Part shown: piece by piece, positions 6,729 through 12,914 of the stretch
How positions within the stretch are numbered: the stretch's first letter is position 1
Layout of the letters: the number at the start of each line of letters is the position of its first letter
DNA from: CAZCBN01 sp964496975
GTDB lineage: Bacteria > Planctomycetota > Phycisphaerae > Phycisphaerales > UBA1924
Length of the DNA stretch: 13,667 bases
Assembly (NCBI GenBank): GCA_964496975.1
Contig: CAZCBN010000083.1
Coordinates: forward strand, 1-13,667
Direction: 5' to 3'
Made by a program: the position numbers and the translations under genes
The notes under the pieces: model-generated
Database searches by the model: none
Told to the model about the DNA's origin: nothing
What the model saw: the letters and a program-made list of their open reading frames with translations, nothing else

Positions 6729-6890
6729 TCTCTAGGCCTTGGCGGGATCCGTGGTGCCGGGCTGGACGAGGTCCGGCGGGGCACGGCGGGGCCCGGCGTG
6801 GCGGGGAGGGGCGCGGCACTCGCGGTGTCGGCGTGCTGACGTTGGCCGTGGTTTGTGGTGCCCAGGGCGGCCGGCGCGGGTGCGGGGCCG

Positions 6891-6896
6891 TACCCT
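6891..6896 (+). promoter_or_regulatory. Candidate -10 box TACCCT for the aminotransferase
   Basis: TACCCT is followed by 9 bases and the ATG at 6906, the same spacing as at nuoI. It supports that ATG over an in-frame GTG at 6855. It is a weaker match to consensus than TACAAT at 5135. Confidence 0.35.
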
Positions 6897-6905
6897 GCGG
6901 GCGGC

Positions 6906-8141
6906 ATGACGACCCATCCCTCCCACCCGTTGCTCTCGGCCCGTTCGTCCCTGGTGCCGGCGTCGCCGATCCGGCGGATCTTTGAACTGGGCAAGACGCT
7001 GGCGGACCCGATTGATTTTTCGATCGGGCAGCCGGATTTTCCGGTGCCGGAGGCCATCAAGCGGGCGGCGGTGGAGGCGATCTCGCACGATCGGAACGGG
7101 TACTCCGTGACGGCGGGCGTGCCGGAGCTGCGCGCGCGGCTGACGGAGTTTTTGCAGGCGGACCTTGGCTGGGGCTTTGCAGGCGCCGGGGGCGGGGCGG
7201 ACGGGGCCGCGGTGACGGTGACGTCGGGCACGTCGGGCGCGTTGCTGTCGGCGTTCGCGTGCCTGCTGAACCCGGGGGACGAGGCGGTGATCCCCGACCC
7301 GTACTTTGTGAGCTACCCGGTGTGGGCCTCGCTGTACGGGGCGAAGGCGGTGCTGTGCGACACGTATCCCGATGCGCGGCCCGACTTCAAGATGACGGCG
7401 GAGCGGGTGGAGCGGGTGCTGTCGCCGCGGACGCGGCTTGTGTTGCTGAACAGCCCGTCCAACCCGGCGGGGACGGTGCTGAGCGAGCGGGAGTGCCGTG
7501 ACCTGCTGGACCTGTGCCGGGCGAAGAATCTTATCTTGGTGAGCGATGAGATTTATGATGAGTTTACGTACGCGGATGCGCGCACGCAGCGGGTCGACGC
7601 GATGGCGTCGCGGCCCGGCGGGGCGATGCGTTGCCCGAGCCCCGCGCGCTTTCCCGGCGCGAGCGAGCACGTGCTGTTGGTGCGCGGGTTCGGGAAGTCG
7701 TACGGCGTGACGGGGTGGCGGCTCGGGTACGCGGCGGGGCCGGGGTGGCTCATCGAGGCCATGACGCGGATGCAGCAGTACACGTTCGTGTGTGCGCCGA
7801 CGCCGCTGCAGGCGGGGGCGGTGGCGGCGCTGGGGACGGACCTGTCGCCGATCGTGGCGGAGTACGCGGAGCGGCGGGCGCTGGTGGTGGGAGCGCTCGG
7901 CGCGGTGACGACGGTGCCGGCGATCGGCGGGGCGTTTTATGCCTTCCCGAAGGTGCCGGAGCGGCTCGGGTTGACGGCGACGGAGCTTTGCGAGCGTGCG
8001 GCGAAGCAGGGGCTGCTGGTGGTGCCGGGCTGCGCGTTCTCGGCCCGGGACACGCACCTGCGGCTGAGCTTCGCGGCCCCGGTCGAGAAGCTGCGGCGTG
8101 GGGTGGGGATGCTGGCGGGGATGATGGACTGGCGGGGATGA
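6906..8141 (+). CDS. PLP-dependent class I/II aminotransferase (aspartate aminotransferase-like)
   Basis: The 411-residue protein is the usual length for fold-type I transaminases that exchange an amino group between an amino acid and a 2-oxoacid. Landmarks are SIGQPDFPVPEAI (39-51) and VTSGTSGAL (105-113, phosphate-binding loop). DPYFVSYP follows (131-138, Tyr133 stacking on the cofactor region), then NSPSNPAGT (182-190, Asn186) and SDEIYDEF (213-220, Asp214 pairing with the pyridine nitrogen). GFGKSYGVTGWRLGY (261-275) contains the Schiff-base Lys264, and LRLSFA contains Arg386, which binds the substrate carboxylate. All catalytic positions are present. Substrate cannot be told from sequence alone; an aspartate-type enzyme of subgroup I-gamma is most likely. 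An extra stretch near 236-254 (SRPGGAMRCPSPARFPGAS) looks like a loop insertion. The gene stands alone and converges with the next. Confidence 0.93.
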   Translation: MTTHPSHPLLSARSSLVPASPIRRIFELGKTLADPIDFSIGQPDFPVPEAIKRAAVEAISHDRNGYSVTAGVPELRARLTEFLQADLGWGFAGAGGGADGAAVTVTSGTSGALLSAFACLLNPGDEAVIPDPYFVSYPVWASLYGAKAVLCDTYPDARPDFKMTAERVERVLSPRTRLVLLNSPSNPAGTVLSERECRDLLDLCRAKNLILVSDEIYDEFTYADARTQRVDAMASRPGGAMRCPSPARFPGASEHVLLVRGFGKSYGVTGWRLGYAAGPGWLIEAMTRMQQYTFVCAPTPLQAGAVAALGTDLSPIVAEYAERRALVVGALGAVTTVPAIGGAFYAFPKVPERLGLTATELCERAAKQGLLVVPGCAFSARDTHLRLSFAAPVEKLRRGVGMLAGMMDWRG

Positions 8142-8211
8142 TGGAGTAGCACGCCGGCGTCCTGCCGCGGCGGAACGAGCCGTGGTGCCTGCGCCCCGGG
8201 GCGGCCTGGAA
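8142..8211. other. 70-base convergent gap with two short palindromes
   Basis: Between the stops of two converging genes lie ACGCCGGCGT (8151-8160) and CGCCCCGGGGCG (8192-8203). Both are perfect palindromes without a loop, so neither makes a textbook terminator. Termination in this gap is expected from gene order, but the sequence shows no clear signal. Confidence 0.3.
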
Positions 8212-9345
8212 TTAGAACCGGATCTCGAAGCGTGCGAAGACGCCCTCCTGGCGGAGGTTGGCGTCGATCTCGTCGACCTCGATGCGGGTGTCGATGAAGC
8301 GGTAGCCGGTCTTGAGGAAGATGTTCTCGCTGAGGCTGATCTCGGCGCGGGCCTGGAGGTCGAGGAGGCTTCCGCCGCCGACGGTCTGCGTGGCGGCGGC
8401 GCCGGTGAGGGCGACGGCGTCGGTGAGGTGCCAGGTGAGGTCGGTGCCGAGGATGGGCAGGGGCTGCAGGTCCTGCTCCTCGCGGAGGCGGGCCTCGTCG
8501 CCGATGCCCTCGAGGCGTGAGACGTCGGCGCGGACGGCCCGCAGGCCCGGGAGCACATCAAGTTGGAAGCTCTCGGTGCGCAGGGCGGGCCAGGCGAGTT
8601 GCACGTCAACGACGTCGAAGCGGTCGGCGTCGTCAAAGAAGCCGGGGAGATACTCCGCGGGGTCGCCGTCGAAGCGGAGCAGGTCGGTGCCCGGGACGGC
8701 GATGGTGGGGGCGGCGGCCTGGTTGGCGGGGAGCGCGTCGTCGGCGGTCGGTGGCGAGGCGCCGCGGTCTTGCTCGACGCCGCCGTCGCGGAGTTCTGTG
8801 GCCCGCGCGACGACCCAACGCACGCCGCGGCTCGAACGGGCGAGGGGCGAGGCGAAGGGGTTCGGCCCGGTGTCGCCTGGGAGGAAGGCGGAGGGGTGCC
8901 GCGCGGCGTCGGCGAGCGCCCAGCCGGGCGTGCCGAAGCCGAGCCCGGAGGTGTCGCGGTCGGGCGGAGCCAGGGCGAGGGTGGCCGGGGCGAGCGCCGA
9001 GCTCAGCGGCGCGCCGGTCGCTGCGGCCGCGGGGTCGGGCTGCAGAAGGCGGGACCAGAGGTCATCGGCCGGCGCGTCGGGCGCGGCGGGGTCGGTTGGG
9101 TTGACCGGGCTTGCTAGGGAGGTGGCGAAGGCCGCGGGGTCTGCGGTTGGGGATGTCGTTGGGCGTGGTGTGGCGATGGGGGCTGGCGGGGCGAACCGCA
9201 GCCGCGAACCGTGCGGGAGGGTGTGAAGCACCGACGTGGCGGGGGGGGATGGGGCCGGGGCCGCGAGGGCCGACGCGACGGCGACTCCCGCCCCGAGGGC
9301 GAGGGCGGCGGCGAGCGTCGGGATGGCGGGCATCACCGTCGACAT
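8212..9345 (-). CDS. Exported protein with Phe-terminated, beta-rich C-terminus (putative outer-membrane protein)
   Basis: The 377-residue protein opens with a likely signal peptide: MSTVMPAIPT, then hydrophobic LAAALALGAGVAVASALAA, with cleavage probably near Ala29. Residues about 30-215 are rich in Ala, Pro, Thr and Asp and look disordered. From about 220 the composition changes to alternating polar and hydrophobic strands (FDVVDVQLAW, SFQLDVLPGLRAVRADVSRL, TDLTWHLTDAVALTGAA, LLDLQARAEISLSENIFLKTGYRFIDTRIEVDEI). It ends GVFARFEIRF. A terminal Phe after an alternating strand is the usual signal of BAM-inserted barrels. The region is only about 155 residues, so a small barrel or a barrel end is possible. 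ATG 9345 is chosen because the signal peptide starts there; the frame's further 290 codons upstream overlap the LuxR gene and are not protein-like. GAAGGG lies about 10 bases before the ATG. I do not recognise the family. Confidence 0.7.
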   Translation of the reverse strand: MSTVMPAIPTLAAALALGAGVAVASALAAPAPSPPATSVLHTLPHGSRLRFAPPAPIATPRPTTSPTADPAAFATSLASPVNPTDPAAPDAPADDLWSRLLQPDPAAAATGAPLSSALAPATLALAPPDRDTSGLGFGTPGWALADAARHPSAFLPGDTGPNPFASPLARSSRGVRWVVARATELRDGGVEQDRGASPPTADDALPANQAAAPTIAVPGTDLLRFDGDPAEYLPGFFDDADRFDVVDVQLAWPALRTESFQLDVLPGLRAVRADVSRLEGIGDEARLREEQDLQPLPILGTDLTWHLTDAVALTGAAATQTVGGGSLLDLQARAEISLSENIFLKTGYRFIDTRIEVDEIDANLRQEGVFARFEIRF

Positions 9346-9475
9346 CACAACCACACCCTTCGCGGGGGCGGCATGGCCTCGTCCCCGCAGGTGAAAGCGT
9401 AGGACGCGCCGGCGGCCGGACGCGAAGGGCGTGTTTCGGGTCGGTTGGGATGGGTTTGGGAGTGGCCGCCGGGGG

Positions 9476-10219
9476 TCACTCCGCTTCAGCTTCGGCGGAG
9501 CGCCGGGCGCGACGGGCGGGGCTGGTGATGGAGGTGGCGACGACGGGCGAGCCGGCGGGGAGGTAGCGCGGCAGTTGCGAGAGGCCGGCGGCGATGGCGA
9601 TGCGGGCGAGTTCGACGCGGTTGGTGACGCCGAGCTTGTTGCCGAGGGAGACGCGGTGCCACTCGATGGTCTTGACGCTGCGGCCGAGGGCCTTGGCGAT
9701 GTCGGCGGTGGCGAGGCCGTCGCCGATGAGCCCGAGCACCTCGCGCTCGCGGTTGGTGAGGGTGGCGAGGGCGCCGTGGTCCTGTAGCTTGGCGGGTATG
9801 CCGATGCGGCGGGCGGCCATGGGGATGGGCCGGCAGATGACGAGGACGTGCGGGGCTTCGGCGGTGCCGACGCGGATGTACGACGTCTCGCGGTGGCAGC
9901 CGAAGAGGAAGCCGTGAAGGGTGATGGTGTGGCCCGTGCGCAGAACGGCGTCGATGACGCCGGAACGCTCGTCCCAGACCTCCGCCACCAAGATCCGCGA
10001 GAAGTCGGCCCCGATGAGCGGGCTGACGAGCGGTCCCCAGATCTTCTCGACTTGGGCGTTGGCGAACGCGACGCGTCGGGCGGCGTCGAGCACCACGATC
10101 CATGTCTCGTCGCCGTCCTCGACGGCGCGCCAGATGGCGTGTGATCCGGCGACGGCCAGTTGACGGGACCAGTCCATTTCCGAACGTGAGTCGCTGACGG
10201 GAGCAGCCGTCTCAATCAT
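9476..10219 (-). CDS. LuxR-family transcription regulator with N-terminal PAS-like sensor domain
   Basis: The 247-residue protein ends in a clear GerE/LuxR DNA-binding domain. LTNREREVLGLIGDGLATADIA begins near 154, followed by ALGRSVKTIEWHRVSLGNKLGVTNRVELARIA, with the recognition helix around 180-195. Residues about 25-135 look like a PAS domain (WIVVLDAARRVAFANAQVEKIWG, ADFSRILVAEVW, TITLHGFLFGCHRETSYIRVG, HVLVICRPIPM). There is no receiver domain with a phospho-accepting Asp, so it is not a classic response regulator; the PAS ligand is unknown. The tail (RRARRSAEAEAE) is polar. The ATG at 10219 has a GGGAGA about 20 bases upstream, a weakly placed Shine-Dalgarno. An inverted repeat lies about 70-115 bases upstream. 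The exported protein gene follows 130 bases downstream on the same strand and is a natural candidate target. Confidence 0.88.
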   Translation of the reverse strand: MIETAAPVSDSRSEMDWSRQLAVAGSHAIWRAVEDGDETWIVVLDAARRVAFANAQVEKIWGPLVSPLIGADFSRILVAEVWDERSGVIDAVLRTGHTITLHGFLFGCHRETSYIRVGTAEAPHVLVICRPIPMAARRIGIPAKLQDHGALATLTNREREVLGLIGDGLATADIAKALGRSVKTIEWHRVSLGNKLGVTNRVELARIAIAAGLSQLPRYLPAGSPVVATSITSPARRARRSAEAEAE

Positions 10220-10290
10220 GCGCGGGTCGCTTTCTCCCTCTCCCTGACAAGATCGCCTGAACAGCCCGTGCGGCGAACGGTGCGCGCTTC

Positions 10291-10333
10291 CATGATCCCG
10301 GTCCGCTCACATTCTCGGGACTTCCGGATCATG
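10291..10333. repeat. Inverted repeat CATGATCC...GGATCATG upstream of the LuxR gene
   Basis: CATGATCC (10291-10298) and GGATCATG (10326-10333) are perfect 8-bp inverted copies 27 bases apart. With one bulged C they extend to 10 bp (CCGG). A minus-strand TATCAT (10331-10336) overlaps the right arm and could be a -10 box for the LuxR gene. The repeat is therefore well placed to be an operator, or to form a hairpin at the start of the leader. Confidence 0.45.
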
Positions 10334-10445
10334 ATAGCGAAAGCGTGCGACAGATCAGGCGGCCCGTTCAACACGAAGTGTGCTGCTCGAATGGACACGT
10401 CTGTCTATTGATGGACCCGCTCGCCGTCGGGCCGGCTCTGTCCGA

Positions 10446-10470
10446 CCGTGGATACGTGGCGGTTCCACGG
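10446..10470 (-). terminator. Candidate thrS terminator hairpin
   Basis: CCGTGGA (10446-10452) and TCCACGG (10464-10470) form a perfect 7-bp stem with an 11-base loop, about 40 bases beyond the thrS stop. No T-tract follows on the minus strand. Between it and the stop is an AT-rich patch that is unusual for this window. The remaining gap (10220-10508) also contains the inverted repeat at 10291-10333. Confidence 0.35.
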
Positions 10471-10508
10471 ACCTGGCGAGAACCGATATCTAGTTTGTTC
10501 GAAATTTG

Positions 10509-12743
10509 TTATCCAGCGGCGGGGAAGCGCGCCCGAAGGGTTTCGGCGCCGCGTGAGGCGCTCTCGCCGCGGAGCGCGGCGACAAACTCGTCGAGGGCGA
10601 GGGCGCCGAGGTCTTGGGTTGTTCCGCGGGCGCGGACGGAGACCTGGCGGGCCTCGGCGTCGCGCGGGCCGACGACGGCCATGTATGGGACGCGTTCGTC
10701 CGCGGCGTGCTTGATCTTGGCCTGGATGCGGTCGTTGCCCTCGTCGACGCTCGCGCGGAGGCCCGCGGCGGCGAGGGCGCTCCGGACCTCGCGCGCATAG
10801 TCGGCGGTCTTCTCGCTGATGGGGAGGACGCGGACCTGCTCGGGGCTGAGCCAGAGGGGGAAGGCCCCGGCGAAGTGCTCGATGAGCACGCCGCAGAAAC
10901 GCTCCATCGAGCCGAAGGGGGCGCGGTGGATCATCACGGGGCGGTGGGGTTGGTTGTCGGCGCCGATGTAGGTGAGGTCAAAGCGGATGGGGTTCTGGTA
11001 GTCGACCTGGACGGTGCCGAGCTGCCACTCGCGGCCGATGACGTCCTTGACGACGAAGTCGATTTTGGGGCCGTAGAAGGCGGCTTCGCCGGGCTCTTCG
11101 CTGAAGGCGACGCCGAGGGACTTGGCGGCGTCGCGGCAGGCCTGCTCGGCCTTGTCCCAGTCTTCGCCGCGGCCGACGTACTTGGTGCTGTCGGGGTTTC
11201 GCAGGCCGACGCGGACGCGGTACTCGGTCATGCCGAGGGTGTTGAAGATGGTCTTGACGAGGCTCAGGCAGCCCTGGAGCTCGTCGGCGACCTGGTCGGG
11301 CGTGCAGAAGAGGTGGGCGTCGTCCTGCGTGAAGCCGCGGACGCGGGTCATGCCGTTGAGCTCGCCCGACTGCTCCCAGCGGTAGACGGTGCCGAACTCG
11401 GCGAGGCGGACGGGCAGGTCGCGGTAGGAGTGGGGGCGGCTGTCGTAGATCTTCATGTGGTGCGGGCAGTTCATGGGCTTGAGGAGATAGCCCTCGACGA
11501 GCTTGTCGTCGGCGACGATGCGCTCGGGCGGCACGGTGGTGGTGCCGGTGCGCTGGTTGAGGGTCTCGGCGAGTTTGGCGGAGACGCCCTCGACGCGGGC
11601 GAGCATGTCGGCGCAGGTGCAGCCCTCGGACATCAGCTGCGCGAGGGCGTCGCGCTCGACGATGGGGGAGAACTGGCTCTCGGCGTAGTACGGGAAGTGG
11701 CCCGAGGTCTTGTACAACTCAAGGCGGCCGATGTGGGGGGTGAAGACTTCCTGGTAGCCCTGCTTGCCGAGCTCCTCGGCGATGAACTTCTGCAGCTCCT
11801 TGCGGATGATGGCGCCCGCGGGGGTCCAGAGGATGAGGCCCTGGCCCACGTCCTCGTCGATGTGGAAGAGTCGGAGCTGTCGGCCGATGACGCGGTGGTC
11901 GCGCTTTTTGGCCTCTTCGATGCGGCTCAGGTGGTCGTCGAGGTCTTGCTTGGTGAAGAAGGCGGTGCCGTAGACGCGGGTAAGGCGGTCGGAGTTCTCG
12001 TCGCCGTGCCAGTAGGAACTGGCGAGGGAGAGGAGCTTGAAGGCGCCGATCTTGCCGGTGGTGGGGACGTGGGGGCCGCGGCAGAGGTCTTCCCAGTTCT
12101 GCGACGGGGTGCCGGTGGCGTAGAAGGAGAGCGACTGGGTGGGGCGGCTCTCCGAGCCGCCTTCGGGGCTTGTGGACGAATCTGAAGAGGCGGCTCGGAG
12201 AGCCGCCCCACCCAGAGCCGACCTACCCAGGGCGCGCTGGGCGTTGTCGACCTTGTACTTGTTGCCCTCGCGGTGGAGCTTGGCGAGGCCGTCTTCGGCG
12301 GGCATGTCGTAGCGGGTGAAGGGGCGGTTTTCCTGCACGATTTTGGCCATCTCGGCCTCGATGGCGGGGAAGTCGCCCTCGCGCAGCGGGCGGTCTTCGG
12401 GGAAGCGGATGTCGTAGTAGAACTGGGTCTCCAGCGGCGGGCCGTAGACGAGCTGCGCGCCGGGGACGATGCGCTGGATCGCCTCGGCCATCACGTGCGC
12501 GGTGCTGTGGCGGAGCAGGTAGAGCGCGTCCTTGTCGGGCTGCTTGTCGCGGGTCTGCGGCGTGACGATCGCGAGGGTGCAGTCGCTGGTGAGAAGGGTC
12601 GCGAGGTCGGCGAGTTCGCCGTTGACCTTGCAGCCGACGGCGGCCTGCGCGAGGCGGGCGCCGATGCTCTCGGCGACCTCGCGGGCGGTGACGGGGCGGT
12701 CGAAGGACTTTTTGGAACCGTCGGGGAGGGTGATGGTGGGCAT
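10509..12743 (-). CDS. thrS: Threonyl-tRNA synthetase
   Basis: ThrRS charges tRNA-Thr and removes mischarged Ser. The 744-residue protein is about 100 longer than usual. It has a TGS domain (1-62), an editing domain with HSTAH (His79, His83) and CRGPH (Cys221, His225), a class II core and an anticodon-binding domain from about 635. Zinc ligands are Cys426 in KPMNCPHH, His477 in DDAHLFC and His606 in MIHRAPFGSMERF. Motif 2 is RLAEFGTVYRWEQSG and motif 3 lies in the segment after His606. Two insertions explain the length. Residues about 172-203 in the editing domain are encoded by a palindromic repeat element and are Ser/Ala/Gly-rich. Residues about 373-418 (EGCTCADMLARVEG onward) lie just before the core Cys426 motif. 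The ATG at 12743 gives the exact TGS start (MPTITLPDGS). Confidence 0.96.
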   Translation of the reverse strand: MPTITLPDGSKKSFDRPVTAREVAESIGARLAQAAVGCKVNGELADLATLLTSDCTLAIVTPQTRDKQPDKDALYLLRHSTAHVMAEAIQRIVPGAQLVYGPPLETQFYYDIRFPEDRPLREGDFPAIEAEMAKIVQENRPFTRYDMPAEDGLAKLHREGNKYKVDNAQRALGRSALGGAALRAASSDSSTSPEGGSESRPTQSLSFYATGTPSQNWEDLCRGPHVPTTGKIGAFKLLSLASSYWHGDENSDRLTRVYGTAFFTKQDLDDHLSRIEEAKKRDHRVIGRQLRLFHIDEDVGQGLILWTPAGAIIRKELQKFIAEELGKQGYQEVFTPHIGRLELYKTSGHFPYYAESQFSPIVERDALAQLMSEGCTCADMLARVEGVSAKLAETLNQRTGTTTVPPERIVADDKLVEGYLLKPMNCPHHMKIYDSRPHSYRDLPVRLAEFGTVYRWEQSGELNGMTRVRGFTQDDAHLFCTPDQVADELQGCLSLVKTIFNTLGMTEYRVRVGLRNPDSTKYVGRGEDWDKAEQACRDAAKSLGVAFSEEPGEAAFYGPKIDFVVKDVIGREWQLGTVQVDYQNPIRFDLTYIGADNQPHRPVMIHRAPFGSMERFCGVLIEHFAGAFPLWLSPEQVRVLPISEKTADYAREVRSALAAAGLRASVDEGNDRIQAKIKHAADERVPYMAVVGPRDAEARQVSVRARGTTQDLGALALDEFVAALRGESASRGAETLRARFPAAG
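12135..12215. mobile_element. In-frame palindromic repeat element inside thrS (MITE/REP-like)
   Basis: Two perfect 27-bp arms in inverted orientation (12135-12161 and 12189-12215; 28 bp including 12162/12188) flank a short centre. Each arm holds its own 8-bp stem, GGCGGCTC with GAGCCGCC around a 3-base loop. The unit is 81 bp, exactly 27 codons, and encodes ThrRS residues 177-203 (LGGAALRAASSDSSTSPEGG then SESRPTQ) without a stop. The right arm's last 15 bases (12201-12215) are followed at once by a 13/15 matching copy (12216-12230), which encodes residues 172-176. No transposase is present. That it moved in is inference from its symmetry and from its fit as an insertion in a conserved protein. 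Confidence 0.7.
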
Positions 12744-12800
12744 GGCGCTCGGGCCCTTCGGCGGGTGTCTCGGGTGATGGGCCGGACCGCCCGACACGGT

Positions 12801-12843
12801 GAGACGTTCGCGCCGAGCGCCCCGCACGCGAACCGAGCGTCTC
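12801..12843 (-). promoter_or_regulatory. thrS leader hairpin
   Basis: GAGACG-TTCGCG (12801-12812) pairs with CGCGAA (12827-12832) and CGTCTC (12838-12843). This makes a 12-bp stem interrupted by one 5-base bulge (12833-12837), with a 14-base loop. If the TACCAT box upstream is used, the hairpin begins about 3 bases into the transcript and lies about 58 bases before the thrS ATG. A 13-bp direct repeat (12767-12779 and 12839-12851, one mismatch) provides a second GAGAC strand that could compete for the same partner. Confidence 0.5.
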
Positions 12844-12852
12844 GGGGGATGC

Positions 12853-12858
12853 ATGGTA
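12853..12858 (-). promoter_or_regulatory. Candidate -10 box TACCAT for thrS
   Basis: On the minus strand TACCAT would start transcription near 12846 and give a leader of about 103 bases. I see no -35 match in the G-rich DNA behind it. Confidence 0.35.
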
Positions 12859-12902
12859 GCGGGGGGCGGGGGCCGGCCCGGGGGCGGCGGGGGCGGCGTC
12901 TT

Positions 12903-12908
12903 TAGGAT
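12903..12908 (+). promoter_or_regulatory. Candidate -10 box TAGGAT for the DtxR-family gene
   Basis: TAGGAT is followed by exactly 6 bases (GGGGGC) and the ATG at 12915, predicting a leaderless mRNA. The spacing is the same as at ffh and at the gene starting at 5147. The G tract could alternatively act as a very short ribosome binding site. Confidence 0.42.
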
Positions 12909-12914
12909 GGGGGC

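Larger units (their letters stand above)
6470..6905. other. Intergenic region, 436 bases, no convincing gene
   Basis: No reading frame here on either strand gives a protein-like sequence. The open minus-strand frames crossing it continue antisense through neighbouring genes and are low in complexity. The region holds a degenerate octamer repeat near 6689-6728 and, at its right end, the candidate -10 box for the aminotransferase. I see no tRNA and no clear terminator for the small basic protein gene. Confidence 0.6.

Noticed and set aside
9346..10215. N-terminal extension of the exported protein by 290 codons
   Set aside because: The extension overlaps the LuxR gene in another frame and is Ser/Pro/Thr-rich, while a clear signal peptide starts at 9345.
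10614..12185. Long plus-strand open frame (523 codons) opposite thrS
   Set aside because: It is low in complexity (Val/Leu/Ala/Asp/Glu/Gly), mirrors the conserved ThrRS frame and has no recognisable motif. High GC makes such antisense frames common.
12135..12215. Reading the thrS inverted repeat as a terminator or CRISPR repeat
   Set aside because: It lies inside an unbroken, conserved coding frame, is a single palindromic unit and has no spacer array.
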